A stretch of 64,000 bases of DNA from Peribacillus psychrosaccharolyticus ATCC 23296 (GCF_000305495.1 NZ_AJTN02000265.1:1-64000), one strand, 5' to 3'; shown: positions 17,301-25,718, counted from the stretch's first letter. Numbers and translations are program-made. Notes: generated by a model not told the origin, from the sequence alone.

Positions 17301-17317
17301 TTCTAAACAATATGTGT

Positions 17318-18079
17318 TTAGTAAGCGGACCATCCAGCATCGGCAGCCATAACTACGCCGTTAACGTAGGAGGATTCGTTACTAGCTAAGAATAGAGCAA
17401 TATCTGCAATTTCTTCAGGTTGGCCGGCACGCGGCATCATGTTTACCCCACGTGTTGCATACTTTATACCTTCCATGTCCATGCCTTCCATTGAAGCTAC
17501 TAACCCTGTTTCTACTTGTGCTGGAGCGATTGCGTTACAACGAATTCCTTGCGGACCATAATGCGAAGCTATGTTTTTTGTCATACCCGTTACTGCATGT
17601 TTAGCGGCTGTATACGTGAAGCCTCCACGTCCCCCAGTTAAACCAGCAATAGATGAAAGGTTAACGATCACACCGCTTCCTTGTGCTTGAAATAGTGGTA
17701 AGATTTTACGTGTGCTGCGCATAACCCCGCCAACATTGATGTCCATAACACGCTGCCAAACATCATCCTCTACATTATGAGCAGCCTGCATTTTATCTAA
17801 CACACCCGCACAATTCACTAAAATATCAATCCGCCCGAAAGCTGCGACAGAATCATCGATCATTCTCTGAATGTCTTCTTCAACTGCTACATTTACTTTC
17901 ACTCCAACAGCTTGTACACCTTGGCCTTTTAACATATCGACCGTACTATTTAATGCCTCTTCATTGAAATCCGCAATGACTATTTTTGCCCCTTCTTGTG
18001 CATAGCGAACGGCAATTGCTTTACCGATTCCATTTGCACTACCTGTAATAATGGCTACCTTATCTTGTAATCGTGTCAT
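17318..18079 (-). CDS. Short-chain dehydrogenase/reductase (classical SDR)
   Basis: 253-aa NAD(P)-dependent oxidoreductase of the classical SDR family. The Rossmann motif is TGSANGIGKA (residues 12-21), with NCAGV near residue 90. The catalytic Ser is in NLSSIAG, and YTAAKH holds the Tyr and Lys. The C-terminal YVNGVVMAADAGWSAY is typical of FabG-like enzymes. GGGAGGGAACTTGAA precedes the start. It stands alone with its own terminator, so substrate cannot be inferred from context. Confidence 0.88.
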   Translation of the reverse strand: MTRLQDKVAIITGSANGIGKAIAVRYAQEGAKIVIADFNEEALNSTVDMLKGQGVQAVGVKVNVAVEEDIQRMIDDSVAAFGRIDILVNCAGVLDKMQAAHNVEDDVWQRVMDINVGGVMRSTRKILPLFQAQGSGVIVNLSSIAGLTGGRGGFTYTAAKHAVTGMTKNIASHYGPQGIRCNAIAPAQVETGLVASMEGMDMEGIKYATRGVNMMPRAGQPEEIADIALFLASNESSYVNGVVMAADAGWSAY

Positions 18080-18253
18080 TTCAAGTTCCCTCCCAAATAA
18101 TAAGTGTGATTATTAGTATAACCTGAAAATTACCTTTTTTATAAAATAATCAAGGGCACTAACGGGATATTTAGTTGAATAAGCACTAAGTTTTTCTGTG
18201 GTATTTTTCACATTTAAATAGATTAAAACGAACACAATCCATTTATTTCCACT

Positions 18254-18283
18254 TTGATATTCAGTATATTCTGTTATTATGAT
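18254..18283 (+). promoter_or_regulatory. SigA promoter for the secreted-protein gene
   Basis: TTGATA (18254-18259), 18-nt spacer, TATGAT (18278-18283), about 25 nt before the gene's ribosome binding site. Confidence 0.55.
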
Positions 18284-18309
18284 GTATAAAGAATGGAGGA
18301 GGAAATAAC

Positions 18310-18720
18310 ATGAAAAATTTATTTTTATTCTTTAGTACCTTTGTGTTAGTTCTGGCATGCGGATTGGCAGCAGGTACTTCTTCTGCTCAAGCAAGTGTTC
18401 CTCAGTACTCTTTTCAAACAGAAGATGGAAAATGGGATGGCGAAATTGGTAATCCTAACAAACATAGTGACTTAGAGGTAGAACTAGTTTCTCCCATTTA
18501 TTTAAAGACTTCTTCTGGAAGTAAGAAATTGACTAATTATAGTAACGTAAGCGTTCGTCTTGTCAATGCTCGTACTGGAAAGTCCACAGGCTATCATAGT
18601 TTAGCGGATGGAAAGGCATTATTTACAGGTATGAAAATAGGTAAATACTATGTTGATGTGAAAGATGGATATTCTTCTGGCAAAGTAAAAGGAAAGCTTC
18701 AAATTGTTTTCAAGAACTAA
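18310..18720 (+). CDS. Secreted protein of unknown function, 136 aa
   Basis: I do not recognise this gene. It has a Sec signal peptide (MKNLFLFFSTFVLVLACGLAAG, cleavage likely after SSAQA, about residue 29) and a mature part of about 107 residues rich in Ser, Lys and Gly. Beta-prone stretches such as DLEVELVSPIYLK and VSVRLVNARTGKS suggest a small beta-sandwich. The only Cys is in the signal region and not in a clear lipobox. GAATGGAGGAGG precedes the ATG. It has its own promoter and terminator. Confidence 0.75.
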   Translation: MKNLFLFFSTFVLVLACGLAAGTSSAQASVPQYSFQTEDGKWDGEIGNPNKHSDLEVELVSPIYLKTSSGSKKLTNYSNVSVRLVNARTGKSTGYHSLADGKALFTGMKIGKYYVDVKDGYSSGKVKGKLQIVFKN

Positions 18721-18763
18721 CTGGTGAGTTCGTAGAATAAGGAACTCTAAAACTTTTAAAAGA

Positions 18764-18801
18764 AAGCTATCGTTTGGTCTTTATTCAAACGATAGTTTTT
18801 T
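18764..18801 (+). terminator. Terminator after the secreted-protein gene
   Basis: CTATCGTTTG pairs with CAAACGATAG, followed by TTTTTTAT. Confidence 0.92.
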
Positions 18802-18936
18802 ATGCATTGAAATTACTTGAGGCAAGCACTAGAAAAAGGTGAAAGTAGTTTGTCAATAGGAGAGGGACGTGGCAGTATAGGCATATATGGACGTTGGTTT
18901 TTAAAATTGTAATTTGTAATGGAGGAAGGAAACCTG

Positions 18937-19269
18937 ATGGCGGAATTGCCGGAATGCCCGAAGTGTAGTTCAGAATATACATATGAAGATGGATCTCTAT
19001 TGGTTTGCCCAGAATGCAGCCATGAGTGGAAAATAGGTACAGAGACGGAAGAACAAGCAATAATCAAGGATACTAACGGAAACAAACTAAATGATGGTGA
19101 TGCCGTGACAATCATTAAAGATCTTAAGGTAAAAGGAAGCTCATCCGTTTTAAAAATGGGTACTAAAGTAAAGAGTATTCGTTTAGTAGAGGGCGATCAT
19201 AATATTGATTGTAAGATTGATGGCTTTGGCGCAATGAAATTAAAATCTGAATTTGTTAAAAAGATATAA
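18937..19269 (+). CDS. PhnA/YjdM-family zinc-ribbon protein
   Basis: 110 aa. An N-terminal zinc ribbon (CPKC ... CPEC, residues 7-10 and about 25-28) is followed by a small SH3-like PhnA domain ([26 protein letters not shown] pattern, [11 protein letters not shown], [23 protein letters not shown]). Despite the historical name, this family is not shown to act in phosphonate breakdown; role unknown. An ATG at 18919 opens the frame, but it overlaps GGAGGAAGG, the ribosome binding site of the ATG at 18937. Monocistronic. Confidence 0.88.
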   Translation: MAELPECPKCSSEYTYEDGSLLVCPECSHEWKIGTETEEQAIIKDTNGNKLNDGDAVTIIKDLKVKGSSSVLKMGTKVKSIRLVEGDHNIDCKIDGFGAMKLKSEFVKKI

Positions 19270-19283
19270 ATGTGTAAGTGCAG

Positions 19284-19312
19284 CAAAGCCATTTTCCTGA
19301 AATGGCTTTTTT
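19284..19312 (+). terminator. Terminator after the PhnA-like gene
   Basis: AAAGCCATTT, 5-nt loop, AAATGGCTTTTTT. Confidence 0.92.
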
Positions 19313-19322
19313 GTCTTTTAGG

Positions 19323-19356
19323 CAACAAAAAAGGCTCCTAAAGAAAGCCTTTTGTT
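19323..19356 (-). terminator. Terminator of the pdaC-like gene (minus strand)
   Basis: On the minus strand, AAACAAAAGGCTT pairs with AAGGAGCC..TTTTTTGTT-like sequence; the core is AGGCT/AGCCT flanked by an A tract and a T tract. It abuts the stop codon. Confidence 0.7.
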
Positions 19357-20657
19357 TAGGATGACGCGACTGAATGGTTTCGTTGTTTCTGCACTTCTTT
19401 CAGTTCGGACACGGTCACGAGTTGATAGTGTTGTTCACTGAGTAATCGGATAATCTCTTCAGCTGCTTCGGCACTTGTTCGATAGATATCATGCAGGAGA
19501 ATAACTTTACCATCATCCGCTTTACTCATTACCTTATGGATAATCTTTTCTTTATTTCGAATCTTCCAATCCTCGGGATCGATGTCCCAAAGAGCAATGT
19601 CCATACTTTTACATGAAGCAATGACTTTATGATCAAAGGCTCCATAAGGTGGGCGGAGGAGCGTAGGCTCATAATTACTAGAGTCTTTAATGATCTGTTG
19701 GGTTTTGTTTACTTGTACGGCTATTTTTTTAGGGCTTAGCTTAGTTAATTGTGAATGATCCCAAGAGTGGTTTCCAACTTCATTTCCTAATGCGGTCATC
19801 TTTTTGACGATTTCAGGGTGAGATTCAACCCTGCTTCCCAGCACAAAAAATGTTGCATGAGCATTAAACTTCTTTAATGATTCCAAAATTATATTAGTTG
19901 ATTCCACAGAGGGACCATCATCAAACGTTAAGGCAATTACTCTGGACTTTGGGTCGACTTTCATCTGGTCCGGAAGCTTGCTGATGACGCGCGTTGGAAC
20001 TTTGTCTAGTAGTTGATCTTTATTCACGTTCTTTTCTTTGTATGTATGTACAAGACTGTCATTAAACAGACTTTTTTTTATGGCCATTACTTTTGGTTTT
20101 CTAGATGAATTTTGCTCTGCTTGCATATAAAAAAGTAAGGTATCACCCAGCACTATAAATTGATTGAAATCCGTTTGTTTACCCCTTGTTTGGATGTGTT
20201 CTCCGTTTGCAATATTCGAGAGGGTTTCAAGGTAATCAGTCTCTTTTATGAATAAATCATTGATTGTCATCATCTTTTGTGACGGAATATCAAAGGTAAG
20301 GAGTTGAAAAGCAGTCGTGTTGTCTTCTTTAAAAAGAATAGAAACAGTCTGTTCACTGAAATGCTTAATCTCATAGGAAATTTTTTGTGAGTTTGGTTTG
20401 GATGGGTGTTTAGTAATATGATCAGCTAATTTTCCTGCTGCATAGGATGAAAGAATGACATCAATCTTAGGGATGTCCAGAGAAGGGTAGTTTACTGTAA
20501 AACCATCTGTTTTATTAGTAAGTGTTTTAACGACTACATCTGGATACCTTGTGTCATATTGTTTTTTCTTATTGCTCTTAATCGCTATTGTTGCAGTAGC
20601 TCCTAGTAGTACTAAACAAAATACTAAAATAAAAATACGTTTATAATTTGGTTTCAT
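19356..20657 (-). CDS. pdaC: Membrane-anchored polysaccharide (peptidoglycan) deacetylase, PdaC-like
   Basis: 433 aa, carbohydrate esterase family 4. One N-terminal membrane anchor (about residues 8-26) precedes a DUF4163/DUF3298-type region (about 40-200) and a NodB domain (about 235-420). All CE4 motifs are present: TFDDGPS with D246 and D247, H297/H301 in NHSWDH, RPPYG at 335-339, DIDPEDW, and LLHD at 387-390. B. subtilis PdaC has the same two-part layout and deacetylates peptidoglycan MurNAc, so the same role is inferred. GGCGGAGGCATC precedes the ATG. Divergent from the methyltransferase gene. Confidence 0.88.
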   Translation of the reverse strand: MKPNYKRIFILVFCLVLLGATATIAIKSNKKKQYDTRYPDVVVKTLTNKTDGFTVNYPSLDIPKIDVILSSYAAGKLADHITKHPSKPNSQKISYEIKHFSEQTVSILFKEDNTTAFQLLTFDIPSQKMMTINDLFIKETDYLETLSNIANGEHIQTRGKQTDFNQFIVLGDTLLFYMQAEQNSSRKPKVMAIKKSLFNDSLVHTYKEKNVNKDQLLDKVPTRVISKLPDQMKVDPKSRVIALTFDDGPSVESTNIILESLKKFNAHATFFVLGSRVESHPEIVKKMTALGNEVGNHSWDHSQLTKLSPKKIAVQVNKTQQIIKDSSNYEPTLLRPPYGAFDHKVIASCKSMDIALWDIDPEDWKIRNKEKIIHKVMSKADDGKVILLHDIYRTSAEAAEEIIRLLSEQHYQLVTVSELKEVQKQRNHSVASS

Positions 20658-20765
20658 GATGCCTCCGCCTTAGAGATTCTTAGATGTTACGTAGTAATAA
20701 TTTAATAATATACTTGATAGAATCCTATTTCTACCAATATATTAATAATGAGGGTAGGAAATATA

Positions 20766-21530
20766 ATGGAGGTTATGAAATTAATGGAAGATAACTCGCG
20801 AGAATATAACATACCTGAGCTTTATGATGTAGAAAATGATTCCTTACACGATCTTGCACTACTTGAAGAATACGCAGATTCGAATGGGCTTAATATTGAT
20901 TTAGCCTGCGGTACTGGCAGGGTCACCATTCCTTTTGCTGAAAAAGGCTATAGGATGATTGGGGTGGATAACCATGAAGGGATGCTGACTCGAGCAGAAA
21001 AGAAGACGAAAAACTCTATGATTAGCTGGATCAAACAAGATTTAAAAAAGTTAAAGCTGGATGTCACCAGCCAATTTATATATATGGTTGGAAATTCATT
21101 TCAGCATTTCCTGACAAATGAAGATCAAGATCAGCTTTTACAGAGTGTTCATGCCCATTTGAATGCAAAGGGCGTGTTCATCTTTGATACGCGTTTTCCC
21201 TCTAAAGAGGAACTTCTGCAGCCGGAGACAGAGGAATATTGGCGTTCCTTTACAGATCATCTCGGCAGAAAGGTTGATGTATCGACAATAGCGGTTTATC
21301 AGGCAGTAACACAGGTTCAGTCCTATGTGACTATTCGAAGATTTCAAGAGAGTGATGGCAGTATCTTGAAGACAGAATCTAAGATTTCATTACGGTATGT
21401 CTATCCAGCAGAAATGGACAGGCTATTAGCAAGTCACGGGTTCTCTGTCGTCCATAGATATCAGGATTGGCGTAAAACAGCATTGACTAAAGATGCAACA
21501 AATATGGTGTATGTCTGCAGGAAGAGATAA
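20766..21530 (+). CDS. Class I SAM-dependent methyltransferase
   Basis: 254 aa by the chosen start. Motif I, NIDLACGTGRVTIPFAEKG, binds SAM; YRMIGVDNHEGML supplies the acidic ribose-binding residue, and FIYMVGNSFQHFLTNEDQDQLL follows. It resembles small-molecule methyltransferases of the Methyltransf_25/ubiE-like type; substrate unknown. Start is ambiguous among ATGs at 20748, 20766 and 20784; TAGGAA with 7-nt spacing favours 20766, while GGAGG 11 nt before 20784 is also possible. It is followed 28 nt later by a histidine phosphatase gene, probably cotranscribed. Confidence 0.82.
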   Translation: MEVMKLMEDNSREYNIPELYDVENDSLHDLALLEEYADSNGLNIDLACGTGRVTIPFAEKGYRMIGVDNHEGMLTRAEKKTKNSMISWIKQDLKKLKLDVTSQFIYMVGNSFQHFLTNEDQDQLLQSVHAHLNAKGVFIFDTRFPSKEELLQPETEEYWRSFTDHLGRKVDVSTIAVYQAVTQVQSYVTIRRFQESDGSILKTESKISLRYVYPAEMDRLLASHGFSVVHRYQDWRKTALTKDATNMVYVCRKR

Positions 21531-21558
21531 AATAAGTTTAGTGAATGGGAGAGTGAGT

Positions 21559-22152
21559 ATGACTAGAATCGGATTTATCAGACATGGCAGTACGGCTTGG
21601 AATAAGGCAGGAAGGGCACAGGGGCACACGAATATCCCGCTGGATGAGGAGGGTGTGAACCAGGCACAGAAGCTTGCAGAGCGTTTAAGTAAAGAGCAGT
21701 GGGACGTTATTTATTCAAGTGATTTAACAAGGGCTAGACAAACAGCTGAAGCCGTTCATAAAAAACTAGGAGATATACCCATCTTCTTTGATGAGCGTTT
21801 GCGGGAGGCTGGCGGAGGGTTAATGGAAGGAACAACGGAAGCCGAACGAATAGAAAAGTGGGGCAGTGATTGGCGAAATCTTGATTTAAAAAGGGAAACT
21901 AAAGAAAGTGTTGAAGCCCGTGGTCTGCCTGCAATTGAAGAAATGCTCAAAAAACATCCTGGTCAGAATATCTTACTCGTCAGTCATGGCGCCTTTAATC
22001 GGCATCTGTTGAATAAGCTGGTTCCCGTTAATGAGGGTCATGGACCACTAAACAATACCTCGGTTACGAAAATTCTATTGACAGCGGATCAATGGGATTG
22101 TGAACTGTTTAATTGCACGCATCATCTGGAAGTGGTTCTCGAAGAGGAATGA
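21559..22152 (+). CDS. Histidine phosphatase family protein (phosphoglycerate-mutase-like)
   Basis: 197 aa. The catalytic RHG motif is in IRHGSTAWN near residue 8, with YSSDLTRARQTAE, the acid region LREAGGGLMEG, and the second His in LLVSHGAFNRHL. This is cofactor-independent phosphatase chemistry through a phosphohistidine; the substrate is not predictable. GGGAGAG precedes the ATG at 21559. The 3' end is followed at once by a perfect 20-bp palindrome (22159-22178). A paralogous family member lies at 50081 next to copies of the same palindrome. Confidence 0.88.
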   Translation: MTRIGFIRHGSTAWNKAGRAQGHTNIPLDEEGVNQAQKLAERLSKEQWDVIYSSDLTRARQTAEAVHKKLGDIPIFFDERLREAGGGLMEGTTEAERIEKWGSDWRNLDLKRETKESVEARGLPAIEEMLKKHPGQNILLVSHGAFNRHLLNKLVPVNEGHGPLNNTSVTKILLTADQWDCELFNCTHHLEVVLEEE

Positions 22153-22158
22153 ATTTTA

Positions 22159-22178
22159 TTAATCAATCGATTGATTAA
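22159..22178. repeat. Perfect 20-bp palindrome, copy 1
   Basis: TTAATCAATCGATTGATTAA, identical to the sequences at 49927-49946 and 50039-50058. It lies 7 nt after the stop of the histidine phosphatase gene and before its terminator. The form is that of a TetR-type operator; the cognate regulator is not in the window. Confidence 0.7.
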
Positions 22179-22203
22179 ATGCTGTAAAGCTTGATAGAGA
22201 GAG

Positions 22204-22244
22204 AACAGAGGACCGTTTATAGCAAAGGGTCCTCTTTGTTTTTG
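22204..22244 (+). terminator. Terminator after the methyltransferase-phosphatase pair
   Basis: AACAGAGGACC pairs with GGTCCTCTTTGTT (11 bp with a bulge), followed by TTTTG. Confidence 0.88.
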
Positions 22245-22271
22245 TACTTATAGCAAGCAGATAGAAATTTA

Positions 22272-22291
22272 TTAATCAATCGTTTAATTAA
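22272..22291. repeat. Imperfect copy of the 20-bp palindrome
   Basis: TTAATCAATCGTTTAATTAA keeps the left half-site of the perfect palindrome and has a degenerate right half. It lies about 100 nt before the A-type carrier gene, so it could act on that promoter. Confidence 0.5.
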
Positions 22292-22394
22292 ATTTGAATG
22301 GTTAACAGTTTCTTTAAAACTAGTTCGTACCTATAAATAAGTATAACGTGCTAAAGTAGGTTTATTAGTTCAAAACGGGCAAGGAGTGTGGAGA

Positions 22395-22685
22395 ATGATT
22401 AAAATTACAGATAGAGCGAAAGAAAAAATTAGAGAAATTCAGGAGAACGATGAGGAAAGCAGGTTTTTACGATTTGGAGTAAGAAGTGAGTGCTGTAACG
22501 AAATGCACTATTCCTTAACCCTGGCAAGAGATAAATCTGATCAAGAAGAACTCCTAATCATTAACGATATTCATGTGCTGATTCATACTGCCGATACTCG
22601 TTATATTAATCAGACAGAAATTGATTATCAGGAAAATGGCTTTTGGATTAATAACCCGAATCCCATAGTGTCTCCCTTAAAATAG
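22395..22685 (+). CDS. HesB/IscA-like (A-type carrier) family protein lacking the C-terminal Cys motif
   Basis: 96 aa starting MIKITDRAKEKIREI, as in HesB/YadR/IscA-fold proteins, which carry or assemble Fe-S clusters. The usual C-terminal CxC is absent: the protein ends GFWINNPNPIVSPLK where canonical members continue into CGCG. The only cysteines are the adjacent pair in RSECCNEM. Iron or cluster binding by the canonical site is therefore unlikely. An upstream in-frame GTG (22386) overlaps the AAGGAG that serves the ATG at 22395. Monocistronic. Confidence 0.7.
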   Translation: MIKITDRAKEKIREIQENDEESRFLRFGVRSECCNEMHYSLTLARDKSDQEELLIINDIHVLIHTADTRYINQTEIDYQENGFWINNPNPIVSPLK

Positions 22686-22717
22686 GTGTTGCTGCAATAG
22701 AGACCTCTTTATTATAG

Positions 22718-22755
22718 GATAGTCAGTCTATTATGATAGATGACTATCTTTTTTA
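22718..22755 (+). terminator. Terminator after the HesB-like gene
   Basis: GATAGTCA pairs with TGACTATC around a 15-nt loop, followed by TTTTTT. Confidence 0.85.
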
Positions 22756-22812
22756 GTTAAAAGTTGAAAGTACAAGTGGAATTGTATAAGATGGATATAT
22801 AAATAAGAACGT

Positions 22813-22962
22813 ATGTTTGTTTTAGGTATACAAAATATGACGGAAATTTCTGAGGTCAAGTGGGTAAAGGTAAAAGCGGCGAATCAGCTCATGCCCTATC
22901 ATCCTGGAGGGGTTTTAAGTTTATTAAAAGACTCTGTGCCTTATTTATTTCGAAAACAGTAA
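22813..22962 (+). pseudogene. Possible remnant of a NUDIX hydrolase C-terminus
   Basis: A 49-codon open frame whose product contains EISEVKWVKVKAANQLMPYH and ends in GVLSLLKDSVPYLFRK. This looks like the tail of a Bacillus NUDIX hydrolase. No NUDIX box, ribosome binding site or upstream part of the gene is present, so a decayed fragment is the simplest reading. A short real gene cannot be excluded. Confidence 0.4.
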
Positions 22963-23095
22963 ATAACTTTATACAACCATGTTAAGCAGGTATAAGCAAT
23001 GAATAGAGTGTAAGAATACCGTGAACTGCCTCTTTTAAGTGAATTTCCAGCGGCTTCCGGATTCTTCCGTTCTTATCTAATTGCTGTATTTCTGG

Positions 23096-23101
23096 TACAA
23101 T
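23096..23101 (+). promoter_or_regulatory. -10 element for the SEC-C gene
   Basis: TACAAT preceded by TGG (extended -10, TGGTACAAT), 35 nt before the start codon. Confidence 0.5.
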
Positions 23102-23135
23102 GGTGTATAGCACTATTTTGGAGGTTACTAACAAC

Positions 23136-24179
23136 ATGATTAAAGCAAATAGAAATGATCCTTGTCCATGCGGAAGCGGGAAAAAGTATAAGAAATGCTG
23201 TGAACGTAAGGTAACGGAGATTCCTGTAATGATTAACTACGAGGAAGCTAGACAAATCCAGAAAGATCTTATCGATTATACGGAAAAACAGTATCAAGAT
23301 GAGATTGTCAAACTTGCGGAAAAACAGCCGATTTATTCTACTTTGGATGAGGAAACACAAGATTTATATTTATTTAACTTTAGAATGTGGGGCATGCTGT
23401 CTCAACCACTTGTCAATGGCCACACGATACTAGAAGAGTATTTAATTGAACAGGGTGACTCAATCATCCGGACAAAAACGAAAGAAATCGTTGAGTCATG
23501 GTTAAATACGGCTCCTTCATTGCTAATGATCCAAGGAATCAATGAGGACGTATTGTCTCTAGAGGATATTGTTACGAAGAAAGCCTATTTGCTTCCGATG
23601 GATGGCTATCGGGAACAGAATATGGATGGCGATAGCTTAATTCTTGGCTATCCTGTTGAAATGGAAGAAGTCATGAGCTTCTTTACACCATTTATTAGTA
23701 TTGAAATGCAGCATACCAAAAAAATTCTTGAAGCAATGAAAGAGCAATTGTCTGCTTTTAACGGACAAGCTGAAGAGTTTATGGTAAAACAATTCCCTGA
23801 GGTCTTGAATGCACTGTTTGCAGTAGTTAAAGGAAATGAACTTTCTGAATCTGCTGGGCTGGATTGGGGAAATGAGAAGCAAGAAGAAACTGCACGTATT
23901 CTGCAAAAGGGAATGGAGCAGGAGGAGTATCCAGAGGAGCTTATCGAGCTAACTCAGAAACTTTGGAACACATTCTGTCTGCAAGAATCACCTGTCATTC
24001 GTAAGCCGGAAGCATTTGCAGCTGCTATGGAATATGCTGTTAAACAGATTTCATCTGGTGAATTTGGTCTTTCTCAAGGGAAGCTTGCCGAGAAATATGG
24101 CGTAGGAGCATCCACTATTTCTAAGCGTTTCAAAGAAATTGAGACCGTACTTAGTGAAGAACTTACTCCTGCACGCTAA
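23136..24179 (+). CDS. SEC-C metal-binding protein with C-terminal helix-turn-helix
   Basis: 347 aa. The N-terminal SEC-C zinc motif NRNDPCPCGSGKKYKKCC has C10, C12, C21 and C22. A long, mostly helical acidic middle follows. Near the C-terminus (about residues 318-340), LSQGKLAEKYGVGASTISKRFKEIE looks like a helix-turn-helix. SEC-C tails occur in SecA and in many unrelated proteins, so function is unknown; a DNA-binding role is only suggested. The frame opens at 23100, but GGAGG lies upstream of the ATG at 23136, 11 nt away. Monocistronic. Confidence 0.82.
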   Translation: MIKANRNDPCPCGSGKKYKKCCERKVTEIPVMINYEEARQIQKDLIDYTEKQYQDEIVKLAEKQPIYSTLDEETQDLYLFNFRMWGMLSQPLVNGHTILEEYLIEQGDSIIRTKTKEIVESWLNTAPSLLMIQGINEDVLSLEDIVTKKAYLLPMDGYREQNMDGDSLILGYPVEMEEVMSFFTPFISIEMQHTKKILEAMKEQLSAFNGQAEEFMVKQFPEVLNALFAVVKGNELSESAGLDWGNEKQEETARILQKGMEQEEYPEELIELTQKLWNTFCLQESPVIRKPEAFAAAMEYAVKQISSGEFGLSQGKLAEKYGVGASTISKRFKEIETVLSEELTPAR

Positions 24180-24203
24180 GTGAAAAGCAGGTCCTGTTTA
24201 GTC

Positions 24204-24234
24204 AAACTGTCGAGAATCTCTCGACAGTTTTTTT
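24204..24234 (+). terminator. Terminator after the SEC-C gene
   Basis: AAACTGTCGAGA pairs with TCTCGACAGTTT (12 bp), followed by TTTT. Confidence 0.95.
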
Positions 24235-24310
24235 GTAGTTTCTTTTCAGATTTCATCGAGCTCAATTGGTTTACAAATTGTGCGGATAGGCATACACTAT
24301 AACCATTCAA

Positions 24311-24332
24311 AAAGTTTCGCAAGGTAAACTTT
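24311..24332. promoter_or_regulatory. Candidate MntR operator before mntH
   Basis: AAAGTTTCGCAAGGTAAACTTT has dyad arms AAAGTTT/AAACTTT. Read on the minus strand it contains TTTACCTT and GAAACT, close to the Bacillus MntR site (TTTGCCTTAAGGAAACT as I recall it). It lies 42 nt before the mntH start codon. Confidence 0.6.
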
Positions 24333-24373
24333 TTTTGTTGTAAGACTTTGTTTTGTTAGGAGGGAACATCGAG

Positions 24374-25657
24374 ATGAAAGAAACAAAACCACCATTAATT
24401 CCACTTAAAGAAAATAGTAAAGCAGCTCAAGCAGTTTTAGATGGAAAGGTAAAAGGCTGGAAAAGAATTCTGCCGTTTATGGGACCTGCCTTTATTGCTG
24501 CAGTAGCGTATATTGACCCAGGGAATTTCGCGACGAATATAACAGCGGGCTCGACGTATGGATATTTGCTGCTATGGGTGATTGTTGTAGCTAATATCAT
24601 GGCCGTGTTGATTCAATCCTTGTCAGCAAAGTTAGGAATCGCGACAGGAAAAAACTTGCCAGAGGTAGCACGCGACCGCTTTTCAAAGCCTGCTTCCGTT
24701 CTTTTATGGATTCAGAGTGAGCTCGTCATCATCGCCACTGATCTTGCTGAGTTTATCGGTGCAGCTCTTGGGTTATATTTGATTTTTGGTATCCCTATGC
24801 TGCCTGCTGCGTTGATCACAGCAGTTTGCTCATTTGCGATTCTCGAATTACAAAGAAGAGGGTACCGAACTTTTGAGACGGTTATCACCGGAATGGTATT
24901 GATGGTTGTCTTGGCTTTCGCCGTTCAAACTTTCCTAGCGAAGCCGGATGCTGCAGAAGTTGTAAGTGGTATGTTCATTCCACGATTTGAGGGGACAGAT
25001 AGTATTTTGCTGGCTGCAGGGATACTCGGAGCGACCGTGATGCCGCATGCTATTTATCTTCATTCTTCTTTGACTCAGAATCGAATTGTTGGTGTGAATG
25101 ATTTACAGAAACAAAAAATATACAAATATGAGCGTATTGATATTGTGGTTGCTATGATTTTTGCGGGGGCTATTAATATGGCGATGCTCATTGTATCAGC
25201 AGCACTTTTTTTCAAGAAAGATATGGTTACCGATGATCTAAGTGTTGCTTATGAAATGTTTGGCGTCTATTTAGGCCCAGCTGCAGCTCTTTGTTTTGGC
25301 CTTGGCCTTTTAATTGCAGGTCTTTCTAGTTCATCTGTGGGAACGATGGCGGGAGATGTAGTAATGCAAGGATTTATTAATAAACGAATTAATTTATATC
25401 TTCGCAGGGCGATTACGATGCTTCCACCGCTCATTATTATTATCGGTGGAATTAATGCAACGAAAGCACTTGTAGCAAGCCAAGTTATTCTTTCGTTCGG
25501 TATTGCCTTCGCTTTAGTTCCTCTTATTATCTTCACAAGTAATAAGTCACTAATGGGGAGTCTGGTTAATCGAAAGCTGACGACTATACTTGCTTGGATT
25601 ATTGCAGGGATTGTGATTGTACTGAATGCCTTCTTGTTATATAAAACATTCATGTAG
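24374..25657 (+). CDS. mntH: Nramp-family manganese transporter MntH
   Basis: Proton-coupled Mn2+ importer in the cytoplasmic membrane. The protein is 427 aa with about 11 helices. The metal-binding motifs are AYIDPGNFATN in helix 1 and MPHAIYLHSS in helix 6; the conserved transport motif GLSSSSVGTMAGDVVMQGF is also present. A TTG at 24353 opens the frame, but AGGAGGGA is 8 nt before the ATG at 24374. A dyad resembling an MntR operator lies just upstream, so repression by manganese is expected. Confidence 0.95.
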   Translation: MKETKPPLIPLKENSKAAQAVLDGKVKGWKRILPFMGPAFIAAVAYIDPGNFATNITAGSTYGYLLLWVIVVANIMAVLIQSLSAKLGIATGKNLPEVARDRFSKPASVLLWIQSELVIIATDLAEFIGAALGLYLIFGIPMLPAALITAVCSFAILELQRRGYRTFETVITGMVLMVVLAFAVQTFLAKPDAAEVVSGMFIPRFEGTDSILLAAGILGATVMPHAIYLHSSLTQNRIVGVNDLQKQKIYKYERIDIVVAMIFAGAINMAMLIVSAALFFKKDMVTDDLSVAYEMFGVYLGPAAALCFGLGLLIAGLSSSSVGTMAGDVVMQGFINKRINLYLRRAITMLPPLIIIIGGINATKALVASQVILSFGIAFALVPLIIFTSNKSLMGSLVNRKLTTILAWIIAGIVIVLNAFLLYKTFM

Positions 25658-25689
25658 AGAAATTAGTAAAGATTCACTAGTAAATATAA

Positions 25690-25718
25690 TTGACAATATT
25701 CTGAATAATAAGTATGAT
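25690..25718 (+). promoter_or_regulatory. SigA promoter for the SAM-riboswitch transcript
   Basis: TTGACA (25690-25695), 17-nt spacer, TATGAT (25713-25718), about 45 nt before the riboswitch P1 stem. Confidence 0.8.
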
